Below, piece by piece: positions 24,515-38,300 of a stretch of 64,000 nucleotides of DNA. Below the pieces are notes generated by a model that worked only from the letters and a program-made list of their open reading frames with translations, ran no database searches and was not told the origin of the DNA. The DNA is taken from the NCBI RefSeq assembly GCF_029873635.1, contig NC_080428.1, positions 69,771,101 through 69,835,100 of the forward strand, given 5' to 3'. Within the stretch, counting starts at the first letter, position 1. The number at the start of each line of letters is the position of its first letter. The position numbers and the translations under genes were made by a program. The stretch is from Malania oleifera. Lineage: Eukaryota; Streptophyta; Magnoliopsida; Santalales; Ximeniaceae.

Positions 24515-26204
24515 TGTCACGCCCCGAACCCCGAAATGGGACCCAGGGGTGAAAAAGTAACCTAACCTGTCCCTGTATCATACAAATCATCCACAGATAC
24601 AGAACAAAGAATGAGGGTCCGACCCCGTGGGGTTCCCTGGCACCCTAAACACATCAAATCACAAACATGTACGCAGCAAAAAAAGTATTTCTATATCAAC
24701 ATATGCAGTACCATACTAGATTCTATACATGAGCCAAACACAGCTCTATCAAAACGTACAATGGGTGCCCAAATACAACCCAAAATGGCAACCCAACAAA
24801 ACTACAGTCCTAGCACTTACCCAAGCGCTAACGCAGTACACCGACCATTACGCTCCCTACATTAGGACGCTAGTTCCGGTTACTCGAAGGACCTATAAAA
24901 ATGTACGTACAGCAGGGGTGAGACACCTCTCAGTAAGGAAGAATACAAGTTATATCGGTGTGTGGCATTTGAATGTTATCATGACACAACATACATGCAG
25001 TTGAATGGAATCCAGTACTAATTCACACAGTGCGTTCACGCACACATACGGCAACCATTTATACGCAGCCTTGTCACAATACACACACATGATCAGTAAC
25101 GCTCAGTGTCGTCACACTCTTCAGCCCGAAGCCGGCCCGCGATATACTGTGTTGGCCCTTAGCCAACCCGCGAACACGGTGCCACCGGCACATGGCTAGT
25201 CCCCCGACTCCCATGGCATCGTACCTGGAATCAATTCGGAACCGCGTTACTACTAGCATTTCAACATATCACACACACATGCATGCTCATATAACCAAAC
25301 AAACCACACTCATTTGGTAATCTAAATCATGGTTTTCCAAACAAATACAGTTTAAACAAAGTCAAGGCACGACCATCCTAATATCACAGTATAAATCACA
25401 CATATACTTGGTTTTCAACAAAACTCGGGATTCATCCCGTCGCCCCCTTTTCTTCCAAAACTGTAATAATGAAAAACCTATAGTTTTTCCCGTTAGATCC
25501 CCCCAAATGAGTAGCCAAAACACACGCAGGACCGTGGACCACAGTTCCACCGAGTCCAATTTCAAAAACAACCAATATAAACATAGTTCCCCTTACCTTA
25601 ACCCCATATAACAAAACCCGAACTCCAAGGCTCCTAAACAGCGAACCGAGTTCCAAAACCTACAAATCACAGTACAGAAAATACTCACAAGACCATCCTC
25701 TACAAAACTACCAGATCATAAATGGAAATCAAGCCTTATCTCCATTTTTCGCCAAAACCCGAAAACCTCCGAAACGAGATTCCGATCCATAGAAGTTGTA
25801 GAGAATCCTTCCACGATCCTCGTGGTAACTTCCGTTTCACGATTCTATCAAAGATCGGCGAAGAAATCTAGAGAGAGAGAGAGTAAGGAAAGTTTAGAGA
25901 GAGAGAGAGATGAGATTGAAGTAACTTAGTGATTAAGAAATGAAAATTTCCATTTATAGACCTTTGACTCGGCCCAATTTCATCGACGAAATGGTGTCTT
26001 CGTCGACAAAATATCGGGAATTTCGTTGACGAAATGGTGCCTTCGTCGACGAACCCTGATATTTCCAACTTCCGCCTCTCGGCTTCTCTTCATCGACGAA
26101 CTTCTGAATTTTGTTGATGAAAAGCCTTCTACCTTCGTCGACGAATTTTGGCTTCGTCGACGAAATCTGCAAAATTCCAATTTCTCATGGTTCGGGTTCT
26201 TACA
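24515..26204 (-). repeat. Element A 3' LTR
   Basis: On + it runs TGTCACGCCCCG to GGTTCTTACA (1,690 bp). A purine-rich tract on the minus strand (26205-26218, read TAAGGATGGGAGAT) adjoins its inner edge. It holds the GTGAGACACCTCTCAGTAAG module (24920-24939), a TATA box read on - (25968-25963), and the palindrome array (25979-26165). Confidence 0.85.
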
Positions 26205-26473
26205 ATCTCCCATCCTTACAAAAATTTCGTCCTCGAAATTTGCCATCTCTCATTCATAAAATCATACATACAATCGAACACATAGACACAACTCAAGAGT
26301 GACCTGACGATCATCACAGCGCAGTCCCATCATACACATACACATACATACCCTCACTTATGGCGGAGGAATATCGTGGTTACATATACAACGGTCTCAG
26401 GAGTTCACAATACACACACACTCTCGATGACTAACCACCTATCCCAACCCACAGTAGGATTATGTACAAGTGC

Positions 26474-29400
26474 TCAAAACAATTGTGGATACTTCCGGCG
26501 TATTTTCGTTTCTAGTTCCCAAGAAGCTTCCTCAACCTCGTGGTTTCGCCACAATACCTTCACTAATGGTATCTCTCTGGTACGAAGCTTCTGAACTTTA
26601 CGGTCCAGAACCTGAACAGGTATCTCCTCATACGCTAAAGTATCCCCAATTTCCAACTCATCATAACTAATAACATGTGAAGGATCCAACACGTACCTCC
26701 TCAACATGGAGACGTGAAACACATCATGGACCCTCGAAAGTGCTGGAGGTAATGCAACTCTATAGGCTACCAGACTCACTCGTTCAAGTACCTTAAATGG
26801 TCTAATATACCTCGGGCTCAACTTTCCCTTTCTGTCGAATCTCATCACCCCTTTCATCAGAGCAATTCGCAGAAATACCTTACCTCCCACTTCAAACTCT
26901 AACTCACGGCGACGAACATCTGCATAACTCTTCTGCCGACTCTGAGCTGATCTAATCCTCTCCCGGATCAAACCCACATTCTCAGACTCCTTCTGCACAA
27001 GTTTAGATCCTAACACCTGACGTTCACCAACCTCATCCCAATTCAAAAGCGATCGACACCTCCAACCATACAAAGCCTCGAACGGTGTCATCCTTATACT
27101 AGACTGAAAGCTGTTGTTATAAGCGAACTCCACAAGTGGCATAAACTGTATCCAGCTACCATCGAAGTCTAACACATAAGCTCGCAACATATCTTCTAAT
27201 ATCTGTATCGTCCTCTCCGACTGTCCATTAGTTTGGGGGTGGAATGTTGTACTAAAAGTAAACTTCGTTCCCAATGCCTCCTACAAGCTTGTCTAGAATC
27301 GAGAAGTAAACCTTGGATCTCGATCTGACACAATGGACACCGGTACTCCGTGCATTCTCACAATCTCATGCACATACAATTCTGCTAGCCTACTCAAAGG
27401 ATAGCTAACTCTCATCGGTATGAAATGAGCAGATTTCGTCAATCTATTCACGATCACCCAAATAGCATTCTGCCCGTGAAGCGCTGGCGGCAATCCGGTT
27501 ACAAAATCCATGGAAATATGCTCCCATTTCCACACCGGAATATACAAAGGCTGCAACGGCCCTGCCGGCCTCTGATGTTTAGCTTTCACCTGCTGAGACG
27601 TCAGACACTACTCCACGAATTGAGCAATTTGCCTCTTTATACCAGACCACCAAAAGGTCTCACGCAAGTCCCGATACATCTTCATACTACCAGGATGTAC
27701 CGTCAACATAGAACGATGCGCCTCCTCTAGAATCGTCCTTTTGATATCATCATCGTTCGGAACACACAATCTGGTCCCAAACCTCAGTACACCTCCCTCA
27801 GAAATGTTAAACTTCATAGCCAGTCCCTGCTATACCTTTTCCCTAACCTCTGCCAACTCTGCATCACTAGCCTGCGCGGCTTTTATGCGCTCAAACAAAG
27901 TTGATTGGACCACCAAACCAGCAAGATAAGCCTGATGATCACCAACCACCAACTCTATACTTGAGCTTTCCAAATCTCATCTAATATGACACTGAGTTAC
28001 AACCGCAGATACAACTGTAGGCTCTAACTTCTGACTCAACGCATCAGCTACCACATTAGCCTTCCTCGGGTGATAACTGATTGTGCAATCGTAGTCCTTA
28101 ATCAACTCTAGCCACCGCCTCTGCCTCATGTTCAACTCCTTCTACGTAAAGAAATACATAAGGCTCTTATGGTCAGTGAAGATCTCACACCGCACCCCGT
28201 ACAGATAGTGTCGCTAGATCTTCAGTACATACACAACAGCAGCCAACTCTAAATCATGCATAGGGTAGTTCTTCTCATATTCTTTCAGTTTCCTAGAAGC
28301 ATATGCCACTACCTTACCCTGCTACATAAACACACATCCCAGGCCTTTCAGAGACGCGTCACTATAAATCACAAACCCACCATCCCCCGAAGGAATGGTC
28401 AACACCGGAGCAGTAACCAACCGGAGCTTCAACTCCTGAAAGCACTGCTCGCAATCACTAGTCCACTCAAACTGTACTCCCTTCATGGTCAATCATGTCA
28501 GAGGTCCAGACAATTTAGAGAAACCTTCTACGAACCGACGATAGTAACCTGCCAGTCCTAGAAAACTCTGAACCTCCTACACATTCTTCGGCCTTACCCA
28601 GTCGACCACAGCTTCAATCTTACTAGAATCAACTGATATTCCATCCCCAGTAACCACATGGCCTAAGAACGCAATCTGACTCAACCAAAATTCACATTTC
28701 TTCAATTTAGCATACAACTTCTTCTCCCTTAAAATTTGTAACACTAACCTCAAATGTTCCACGTGCTCTTTCGTACTCCTTGAGTATACCAGAATGTCGT
28801 CAATAAATACCACCATGAACCGATCCAAGTACTCATGGAAAACCCTGTTGATCAGATCCATGAACACCGTCAGAGCATTTGTCAATCCAAAAGGCATGAC
28901 TAAGAACTCGTAGTGGCCATATCTGGTTCGGAAAGCTGTCTTCGCTACATCTTCCGCTCTAACTCTCACCTGATGATATCCTAACCGCAAGTCGACCTTC
29001 GAAAAGACCTGCGTCCCTTGCAACTGGTCAAAGAGATCATCTATACGAGGTAAAGGATAGCGATTCTTCATAGTTACCTTGTTGATCTCATGGTAATCCA
29101 TGCACATCTGCATCGACCCATCCTTCTTCTTCACAAACAGTACTGGAGCTCCCCAAGGTGAAACACTAGGTCGAATGAATCCCCTGTCCAATAATTCCTG
29201 CAACTGCTCCTTCAACTCCTGAAGTTCTGCTGGAGCCATCCGGTACGGAGCTTTAGAGATCGATGCCTTACTGGGCAGCAACTCTATCGCAAACTCCACC
29301 TCACGATCCGGAGGTAAACCGGGTAAATCATCTGGAAACACATCTGAGAATTCGCTGACTACCCGATTGTCCTCGAGTCTCAACTCATCCCACGGTGGTT

Positions 29401-30967
29401 CCTTTATACAAGCTAGGTACCCCTGACATCCGTCTAAGAGTAGCCTTTTCGCCTGTAGTGCTGACAGAATTTGTGGCACTGAACGCACACACGATCCCAC
29501 GAATTTGTACTCCTGCTCCCCAGGAGGTCTAAAAACTACCACCTTCCTACGACAATCGATTACCGCATAACTGGAGAACAACCAATCCATCCCCATAATG
29601 ATATCGAACCCTGACATGTCGTATACCACAAGATTCGTCGGTAGCAGCTTCCCCTGAATTTTCACTGGGCAGTCTACCAACATCTTCCTATAGAAAGATA
29701 AGCTCCCAGATGGCGTAGTAATAGATAACACCTCCTTTATATCTCGGGTCTCAACCCCACACCGTCCCACAAAACTCACAGATACAAAGGAATGGGTTGC
29801 ACTCGAATCAAACAATACAGAAGCTTTAATCGAAAGCAATAATAAGGTATCTGTCACCATGTTACCTACATGCTTAGCGTCTGCTGGAGTAAGAGAGTAT
29901 ACTCTGGCTGGGGCTGTATTCGTTTGAGTGGTTCCCCAAGGTATCTAGTTGCTCCCTCGGTCCCCACTAACTGTAGGCATGTCTCGCCTTGATGCTCGAC
30001 AATCATGAGACTTGTGGCCTGTCTGGCCATAGTTGTAGCAACTGCCTCCAAATGATTGGCACTCACCATCGTGCCATTTGTGGCATCTGGCACAACATCC
30101 ACGAGTCTGGCTCCCCTGAGAATCCTGATGCTCGGTATTCTGGCAGTAACCTGAGCCCTTGCTCATCTTCTTCCACGATCCCTGACGAGATCCTGTCTGA
30201 GAACCAGAAGGTATTGTCCTCTTCCTCGATTCCTGATCCACCTCATCCTCTTGAATACCAATCTCGATCACCGTGGCCTTATCCACCAATACCGAGAACT
30301 TGCGGATCTGAAGCATACCCACCAGTCTGCGAATATCCTTCCTCAAACCCTTCTCAAACCTCTGAGTCTTCTCATACTTGCTCGAGATCATACATGGTGC
30401 AAAACGGGATAGCTCTATGTATCGAGCTGCATACCCCTGCACCGTCATACCTCCCTGCATCAGTGCAGAAAACTCATCTGCCTTCGCATCACATACGGAA
30501 GCCGGGAAGTATCTATCAAAGAACACCTCCTTGAAATGGCTCCACATCATCTCCTCAGGATCGGCTCTCTGCTTCTCCAGCAGACTCACCGCAGTCCACC
30601 ATCGACCCGCCTCCCCAGACAGCTGGAAGGTGGCATAAAGGACTCGCTGCCTATCCATGCAGTGCAGGACCTCTAAGATCCTCTCAGTCTTCTCTACCCA
30701 ATCTTCTTCTGTTGTCGGGTTAGGTCCCCTAGAGAACGTCGGAGGATGCATGCGTGTGAACCTTTCAATGGTGCAGCCCGTAGCAGTAGGAGAGCGCTCG
30801 CATCTCCCCACACTCTGCCTGATCTCCCATAATACCTGCCTCGTTAAGCCCCGAGGCACATAAGGAGACTCATCACTCACAGTCTCCTCGGAGCCACTTC
30901 TCAGGTTATTATCCTTAGGCTCCTTGCTGCAACACAATAGGAATCTATCAGTATCCTTACAACACAT
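26474..30967 (-). mobile_element. Element A gag-pol region
   Basis: Gag (about 30967-29945) has a CCHC-type zinc knuckle (CYNYGQTGHKSHDC). It is followed by an aspartic protease segment ([10 protein letters not shown]), reverse transcriptase with FIDDILVYS, RNase H with a [13 protein letters not shown]-like block, and integrase with HPQTNGQSERTIQ. The C-terminal segment PLVKVLWRNHEVEEASWE is typical of chromovirus tails. Gag and pol lie in consecutive frames on the minus strand. As a whole it is broken and non-functional. Confidence 0.85.
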
Positions 30968-31234
30968 ATAGTTAACACAATGATCTACACTAATCGTGTT
31001 AACTACTTCCTACCAGGTCTAGGTTTGTCCTATCACACCGACATGAAAGTCATCAATGATCTGCCCTGCTTTTACTGGAATCGTCATCCCAAGAAAAACA
31101 CGGAATACCGTCGACAAATCTCGGTCTGGTAACCGAACAACCCTCAACCAACTCTACCCATATTCACATCATATACTCTGGTATGTACTCATAACTAAGC
31201 CTAACCAAGTCTATAAGATCTAGTAACCTGGTTA

Positions 31235-31246
31235 GCTTTGGTACCA
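31235..31246 (-). other. Primer-binding site of element A
   Basis: On the minus strand it reads TGGTACCAAAGC, three bases from the 5' LTR edge. It is an imperfect match to the initiator-methionine tRNA site. Confidence 0.7.
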
Positions 31247-31249
31247 AGC

Positions 31250-32866
31250 TGTCACGCCCCGAACCCCGAAATGGGACCTAGGGGTGAAAAAGTAACCTAA
31301 CTTGTCCCTATATCATAAACATGTATGCAGCGGAAAAAGTGTTTCTATATCAACATATGCAGTACCATAACAGAGTCTATACATGAGCCAAACATAGCTC
31401 TATCAAAACGTACAATGGGTGCCCAAATACAACCCAAAATGGCAACCCAACAAAACTACAGTCCTAGCACTTACCCAAGTGCTAACGCAGTACATCGGCC
31501 ACTACGCTCCCTGCACCAGGACGCTAGTTTCGGTTACTCGAAGAACCTGTAAAAATCTACGTACAGCAGGGGTGAGACACCTCTCAGTAAGGAAGAACAC
31601 AGGTTATATCGGTGTGTGGCATTTGAGTGTTATCATGACACAACATACATGCAGTTGTATAGAATCCAGTACTAATTCACATAATGCGTTCACGCACATA
31701 TACGACGGCTATTTATACACAGCCTCGTCACAATACACACACATGATCAATAACCCTCAGTGTCATCACACTCTTCGGCCCGAAGCTGGCCCACGACATA
31801 CGGAGTTGGCCCGTAGCAAACCCGCGAACACGGCGCCACCGGCACATGGCTAGTCCCCAACTCCCATGGCATCGTACCTGGTATCATTTCAGAATCACGT
31901 TCCTACTAGCATTTCAACATATCACACACACATGCATGCTCATATAACCAAACAAACCGCACTCATTTGGTAATCTAAATCATGGTTTTCCAAAAAAATA
32001 CAGTTTAAACAAAGTCAAGGCACAACCATTCCAATATCACAGTATAAATCACATATATACTCGGTTTTCAACAAAACCCGGGATTCATCCCGTCGCCCCC
32101 TTTTTTTCCAAAACTGTAATAATGAAAAACCCATAGTTTTCCCGTTAGATCCCCCCAATTGAGTAGCTAAAACACACACAGGACCGTGGACCACAGTTCC
32201 ACCGAGTCCAATTTCAAAAATAACCAATATAAACATAGTTCCCCTTACCTTAACCCCATATAACAAAACTCGAACTCCAAGGCTCCTAAACAGTGAACCG
32301 AGTTCCAAAACCTACAAATCACAGTACAGAAAATACTCACAAGACCATCCTCTACAAAACTACCGATCAGAAATGGAAATCAAGTCTTACCTCGATTTTT
32401 TGCCAAAACCCAAAAACCTCCAAAACGAGATTCCAATCCATAGAAGTTGTAGAGAATCCTTCCACGATCCTCGGGTAACTTCCGTTTCCCGAGTCTATCA
32501 ACGATCAGCGAAGAAATCTAGAGAGAGAGAGAGTAGGGAAAGTTTAGAGAGAGAGAGAGAGAGAGAGAGAGATGAGATTGAAGTAACTTAGTGATTAAGA
32601 AATGAAATTTTCCTTTTATAGACCTTTGACCCGGCCCAATTTCGTTGACGAAATGGTGTCTTCATCAACGAAATATTGGGAATTTCGTCGATGAAATGGT
32701 GCCTTCGTCGACGAACCCTGATATTTCCAACTTCCGCCTCTCGACTTCTCTTCGTTGACGAACCTGTGAATTTCGTCGACGAAAAGCCTTCTACCTTTGT
32801 TGATGAATTCTGGCTTCGTCGGCGAAATCTGTAGAATTCCAATTTCTCACGATTTGGGTTCTTATA
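31250..32866 (-). repeat. Element A 5' LTR
   Basis: It is about 1,617 bp, homologous end to end with 24515-26204 apart from an internal gap of about 90 bp near its left edge. TATAAAAGG (minus, 32620-32612) lies about 20 bp downstream of the palindrome array. A GA tract (32519-32570) lies downstream of the TATA box. Confidence 0.85.
32641..32826 (-). promoter_or_regulatory. Palindrome array in the U3 of element A
   Basis: Eight sites resembling TTCGTCGACGAA start at 32641, 32661, 32684, 32704, 32751, 32772, 32796 and 32815. Spacings are 20, 23, 20, 47, 21, 24 and 19 bp, close to two helical turns or a multiple. The differences between sites are mostly C to T or G to A, as expected from decay of methylated CpG. 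Confidence 0.75.
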
Positions 32867-32978
32867 AATAGAACAGACCTGGACCCGTGAGATGGATAGT
32901 TAGCATGATTAGATGTAAATGATTGCATTAACTGTATGTGATGTAGGAGTGCTAATAGATTCCTATCATATTTTCATA

Positions 32979-33125
32979 ATGGAGCCCAAGGATAACAACT
33001 TGGAAAGTGGCTCCAAAGAGACTGCGAGTGACGAGTTTCCTTTTGTCTCGAGGGTTGACGAGACAGGTTATGCGGGAGATCGAGTGAAATGTTAGGAGAC
33101 GTGAACGCTCTCCTATTGTTGCGAG
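32979..33125 (+). mobile_element. Element B gag, first part
   Basis: It begins MEPKDNNLESGSKETASDEF, clearly homologous to the start of element A gag, and is cut off by the insertion of element C at 33131. The rest lies to the right of C. Confidence 0.8.
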
Positions 33126-33130
33126 GTGTA

Positions 33131-34418
33131 TGTAACGACCTCAAAATTAAATCATTTTTTTTTACATATGAACTATTCTGATACCCCCTGCTCTGAAACT
33201 CGGGTCACGGAAGGCACTGGGGTAATCCTGTAAACAATAATCATACCTACGCAGCGGAAACATAAATTACACAATCCCATATACCATACAATACTAGAAC
33301 TCAGTATTTCCATCACATAGTCACAAAATACATCTCTCCCCAATAAAATCTATCTAAAAAATACAAGACTCTACACCATCTTACCCTGTAACAAGGGTAA
33401 TCAAGAAATCTCTATCCGCGAGCCTGATCTGCTCGCCTAACTAGCTCACCTGAAAAATGTTATAATAATAGGGTGAGACGACGCTCAGTAAGTGGAAATA
33501 TGCTATTACTAGTGTGTGGCGACTAAGTTACATATACTTTAAATAACATCTGAGCTGTAATAAAGGATAAATCTGTAAAGCATATCTTACATTTTTCTCA
33601 ATTTAAAACATAACTGTATCATCTGAGTTTTATACTTTTCATACTGCTAATATCATACTATATTTATCAAATACTGTAAAACTGTATATATATACATAAC
33701 TATGCTTTATCACTGGAACTCTGTATGTCATGATTTGACCCCTCATGACAGGGTTGTGCGGCCTGTAGGCGGGACTTAACCTGGTCGGCCCTCCAGGAAA
33801 GTCACTATACTCTACACTACCTTAGCCCGGCCAAACTGCATACTCTCCTAGACGCGGGACTAGCTGCTACCTCGTCAAACTAGCCCCCTCAACCCAGCAA
33901 ACTAGAGAGCTGCATACTCTCCGAGCACAATTGACGATGCCCACACACTATCTAAGATATGTGGTTGCACTCTATCTGTATTGGCAACGGTACTATGCTC
34001 TGTATTCTGTATCTGTATCTGTATCTGTATCTGTCTGTAATCTTTTCACAGGGATCTGATAGTATATATATACATATATACTCTTTTACTGTTTTCATCA
34101 TGTTTCCAAAATAACCATAACACTATAACTTTGTACTGTACATACTGTAATATCTGTAGCATCTTGATGCTAAAACTGTATCATCTGTCTGTATACTCTG
34201 TTTGTATAATTTATCTGTATACTCTGAGTGTTATGGCATTTAGAAAAACATAACTTTCTATATACACTGTATATGTATACACATTCTGTCTGTAAATATC
34301 TCACTATATCTGTACAACTTGATATACTAAAAAATTGTGTAAAACTCCATATCAGATAATATCTACTCAGGCCACACATACTTTAAAAATTCGTATTCTG
34401 TATAATAACTGGTATACA

Positions 34419-34467
<49 letters not shown>

Positions 34468-35113
34468 TGATAACGTAAGTAAATCTCCTAGCATAACATA
34501 TTTCCCTTACCTAGTTTCTGAAAAGCCCCAACAATACTTTAGCCCTACACCCGCAGAGTTCTTCACTCAACACCCTGAAAACGACATCCACGAGAACAAA
34601 ACATCAGTATTTTCCTACATACAATATTCTCTATAACTGTAAGGAAAGCATATTCTAAATAAAACACTTTACTCTGAATTTGGGATGAATTTCAAATCAC
34701 CTCCACCAACGATCTGCTTAAGTAGACTTGCAGAGAACTTCCCAAGGAGCATCATGGTGGCTTCAGATCGTCAATCCAGTGAGAGACGAGTCTGGATCAA
34801 AGAGAGAAAGGGAGAGGGGCATAGAGAGAGAAATAGAGGGTTTCCTGCGCAAGTTTCGTATGAAAAATCTAGGTTTTCACTGTTTACAGGCTCGGATTCG
34901 CCGATGAGACACGTCATCTCGTCGACGAGTCCTTAAGGAATTTCGTTGATGAACTTCCTCCCTCATCGATGAATTTCATATTGCCCCAAAAACCTCTCTC
35001 GGTATTTTCTCGTCGACGAAACTTGTCCACGTCGACGAGCTCCTCTTATATCCTTGTCGACGAATCCCCTGTGTTCGTCAATGAGAACCCTTCTAATTTT
35101 TTGGGTTATTACA
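33131..35113 (-). repeat. Element C 3' LTR
   Basis: TGTAACGACCTC to GGGTTATTACA, 1,983 bp. It contains a GTGAGACGACGCTCAGTAAG module (33473-33492), CTGTAT repeats (34010-34036), a TA microsatellite (34422-34460) and a palindrome array (about 34895-35095). Confidence 0.9.
34422..34460. repeat. TA microsatellite in the element C 3' LTR
   Basis: About 39 bp of (TA)n. The other LTR of C carries two longer TA tracts (about 41675-41705 and 41897-41937), showing length change after insertion. Confidence 0.9.
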
Positions 35114-35357
35114 TTCCCCCCTCCTTATAAAATTTTGTCCTAGAAATTTTCTATCTGGATTGAACACCATTATACACTCTATCATCTCGTAAAGGTAAAG
35201 GGTCTACTTATTTTATTACTTACCCTCACTTATGGCGGAGGAATACCATGGTTACAATCTAAGTTCTAGGAGATTATACATATGAAACTAAAAGACTACC
35301 CACTAACTAACTCAATACATGTACCTGCAAAAGAAAATTTACCTAATTATTTATACT

Positions 35358-38300
35358 TTACCTGCTATCACCATCCTCTTGGAACAACTGCGAGTATCTT
35401 TGTTTGATCTGCTCCTTGAGCTCCCAAGAAGCTTCCTCTATATCATGATTTTTCCATAAAACTTTTACTAATTGAATCTCTTTCGTGCGCAGTTTCTGAG
35501 TCTTGTTATCTAAGAATAGAATTGGCATTTCTTTATAAGCTAAAGATTCTTTAAGCTCTATCTCTGCATAGCTAATTATGTGGGACAGGTCTGGGACGTA
35601 TTTCCTTAACATAGCTACATGAAACACGTCATGAATTATAGCCAGAGCTGGTGGCAAAGTTAGCCTATAAGCAACTTACCCTATTCTTTCTAGTATCTCG
35701 AAATGACCAATATACCTAGGGCTCAACTTGCCCTTCTTCCCAAATCTCATGATTCTTTTCAGGGGAGCTACTTTAAAAAATACTCGGTCCCCCACTTTAA
35801 ATTCTAATTCCCGACGATGTGAGTCTGCAGAACTTTTCTGCTGACTCTGAGTAGTATTAATTCTTTCTCTAATCAGTCGGACCTTATCACACGCCTGCTA
35901 TACAATCTCTAGACCCACACTTGCCTTTCACCTACTTCATCCCAGAAGAGAGGAGAATGACATCTTCTACCATACAATGCCTTGTAAGGTGTCATGCCGA
36001 TGCTAGTGTGATAGCTATTATTATAAGCAAATTCAACTAATGACATAAATTTAATCCAACTTCGGTCTGTCCATTTGTCTAGGGATGGAAAGCAGTGCTG
36101 AATGCTAATTGTGTACCCATAGCCTTTTGAAAACTCGTCCAAAATCGTGAAGTAAACTGAGGATCTCGGTCGGAGACTATGGATACCAGCACACCATGGA
36201 CGCGAACTATCTCCTAAATATATATTTCCACCAATTTGTCCATGGGATAACCGACTTTAATCAGAATGAAATAAGCGGTCTTCGTCAAACGATCAACAAC
36301 CACCCAAATCACATTCAACCCCTGTCGCGCTAGTGGTAATCCCACAACGAAATCCATCGAAATGTGATCCCATTTCCATTTTGGAATAAACAATGGTTGC
36401 AACTGCCCTGCTGGTCTCTGATGCTCAGCTTTAACCTGCTGGCACGTCAAGCACTACTGTACAAATTCAGCTATCTCTCTCTTGATTCCACTCCACTAGA
36501 AGTACTCCTACAGATCTCGATACATTGTAGTGCTACCTGGATGTACAATGTATAGGCTGTGAGTCTCCTCCAATATAATTCCCCTGATCTCAGTATCTGC
36601 GGGAACACAAAGCCTAGTACAGAACCATAGGACTCCGTGTTGAATTCCTCACCCTGACCATCTCGCACCCTAGCCATTACCTTTGCCAACTCTACATCAT
36701 CACCTTGAGTAGCTTTAATCCTCTCGCATAGCGTAGGATGAACCACTAGACTGGCAATGACTGCTTGAGGACTCTCCTCTATCAATTCTATGCTGAGCCT
36801 CTCCAAATCCATCAGAATTGAGTGCTGAATCTCCATAGCTGTCAGTATGGTTCCTACTGATTTCCTGCTCAGAGCATCTGCTACCACATTCGCTTTCCCT
36901 GGGTGGTAATTAATGGTGTAGTCATAGTCTTTAATGAGTTCAAGCCACCTTCTTTGCCTCATATTTAGTTCTTTTGGGTAAAGAAATATTTCAGGGTCTT
37001 GTGATCCGTGAAGATCTCGCACTTCCCACTATATAAATAATGCCTCTAGATATTAGGAGCATAAACCACAACAGCTAACTCCAAATCATGCACGGGATAG
37101 TTCTTCTCATACTCTTTAAGCTGTCTAGACGCATAAGCAATAACCCTGTTGTGCTGCATCAACACGCATCCAAGACCCTTCAAAGAGGTATTACTATATA
37201 TTACATAACCATCCTCCTGTTAGGAATATACGATCAAATTCCGAAACCTGTGAGAAACAAATAGAGAAAGAATAACGCCAAAGAAAAATTCAATCACACG
37301 CACAAGACAATATTTACGTGGTTCGGCAATTTTGCCTACGTCCACGGAGTTGCAGGGATTTCAATATTATCAGGAAGAAATCACAGAGAGTGTGGCGATA
37401 CAATTCTCTCGCTCTCGTTCTCTCTCGCGGATACAACCACCGAAACCCTAATCACCCGAAAGCACCCTTTTATATGTTGCGCCTAGGGTTCCGTTCCGAA
37501 TGGGCTCCAAAAAAATTTTCCCCGCCCCCGGCCCAAGCCTTCGCTCCATGGACTAAGCCTTAGGATAGAAATCTCTAATTAAATAAAGGTCGAGTCGTCA
37601 TCCAAATCAAAACATAACCAGGCTCCACAAAAGCCCAACACCTCCCCTGATGGAATAGCTAGTACCGGAGCTGAAACTAACCGCCGCTTTAACTCCTGAA
37701 AACTCTGTTCATAATCAACGATCTAATCAAACTTCATGTTTTTCTTCGTAAGTTGTGTTAATGGACTCGATAATATGGAGAAGCCATCCACGAAGCGTCG
37801 GTAATAGCCTGCCAATCCTAGAAAACTCTTGACTTCTTGAATACTTCCCGACCTTTCCCAACTCACCACTACTTCTATCTTACTTGGATCAATTGATATA
37901 CCTGCCTCAGAGATCACGTGACCGAAAAAGGTAACTTGCTTTAGCCAAAACTCACATTTCTTTAATTTTGCATACAATTTCCTTTCTCTCAACATCTGTA
38001 ACACCAGCCTCAAATGATGTTCGTGCTCATCAAAACTTCTCGAGTAGACTAGTATATCATCAATAAATATAACCACAAATTGGTCCAAATATTGATGGAA
38101 CACCAGATTCATTAGATCCATAAATACTGCTAGTGCATTAGTCAACCCAAATGGCATCACTAAGAACTTGTAATGCCCATATCTGGTTCGGAACGCGGTC
38201 TTCAAAATATCTTCTGCTCTAACTTTCACCTGATGGTAACCTGACCGCAGGTCAATTTTAGAGTAAACCTGGGTCCCTTGAAGTTGATTAAATAAATCAT

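Larger units (their letters stand above)
24515..32866 (-). mobile_element. Element A: near full-length Ty3/gypsy (Tekay/Del-like) chromovirus
   Basis: A has two LTRs, a primer site, gag, protease, reverse transcriptase, RNase H, integrase, a C-terminal chromodomain-like segment and a polypurine tract, all in gypsy order on the minus strand. Flanks GATAG (24510-24514) and AATAG (32867-32871) are a 5-bp target duplication with one change. It lies in the untranslated leader of element B. The polyprotein is broken in at least half a dozen places, so it is a fossil. By eye the LTRs differ at roughly 8% over a 300-bp sample, or about 3 million years at the grass rate of 1.3e-8 per site per year; a long-lived plant would give an older date. 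Confidence 0.85.

Noticed and set aside
32641-32826. Regularly spaced short repeats that look like a CRISPR array
   Set aside because: The repeats are 10-12 bp palindromes with 8-12 bp between them, lie in LTR promoters of a plant genome, and have no cas genes. CRISPR repeats and spacers are longer.
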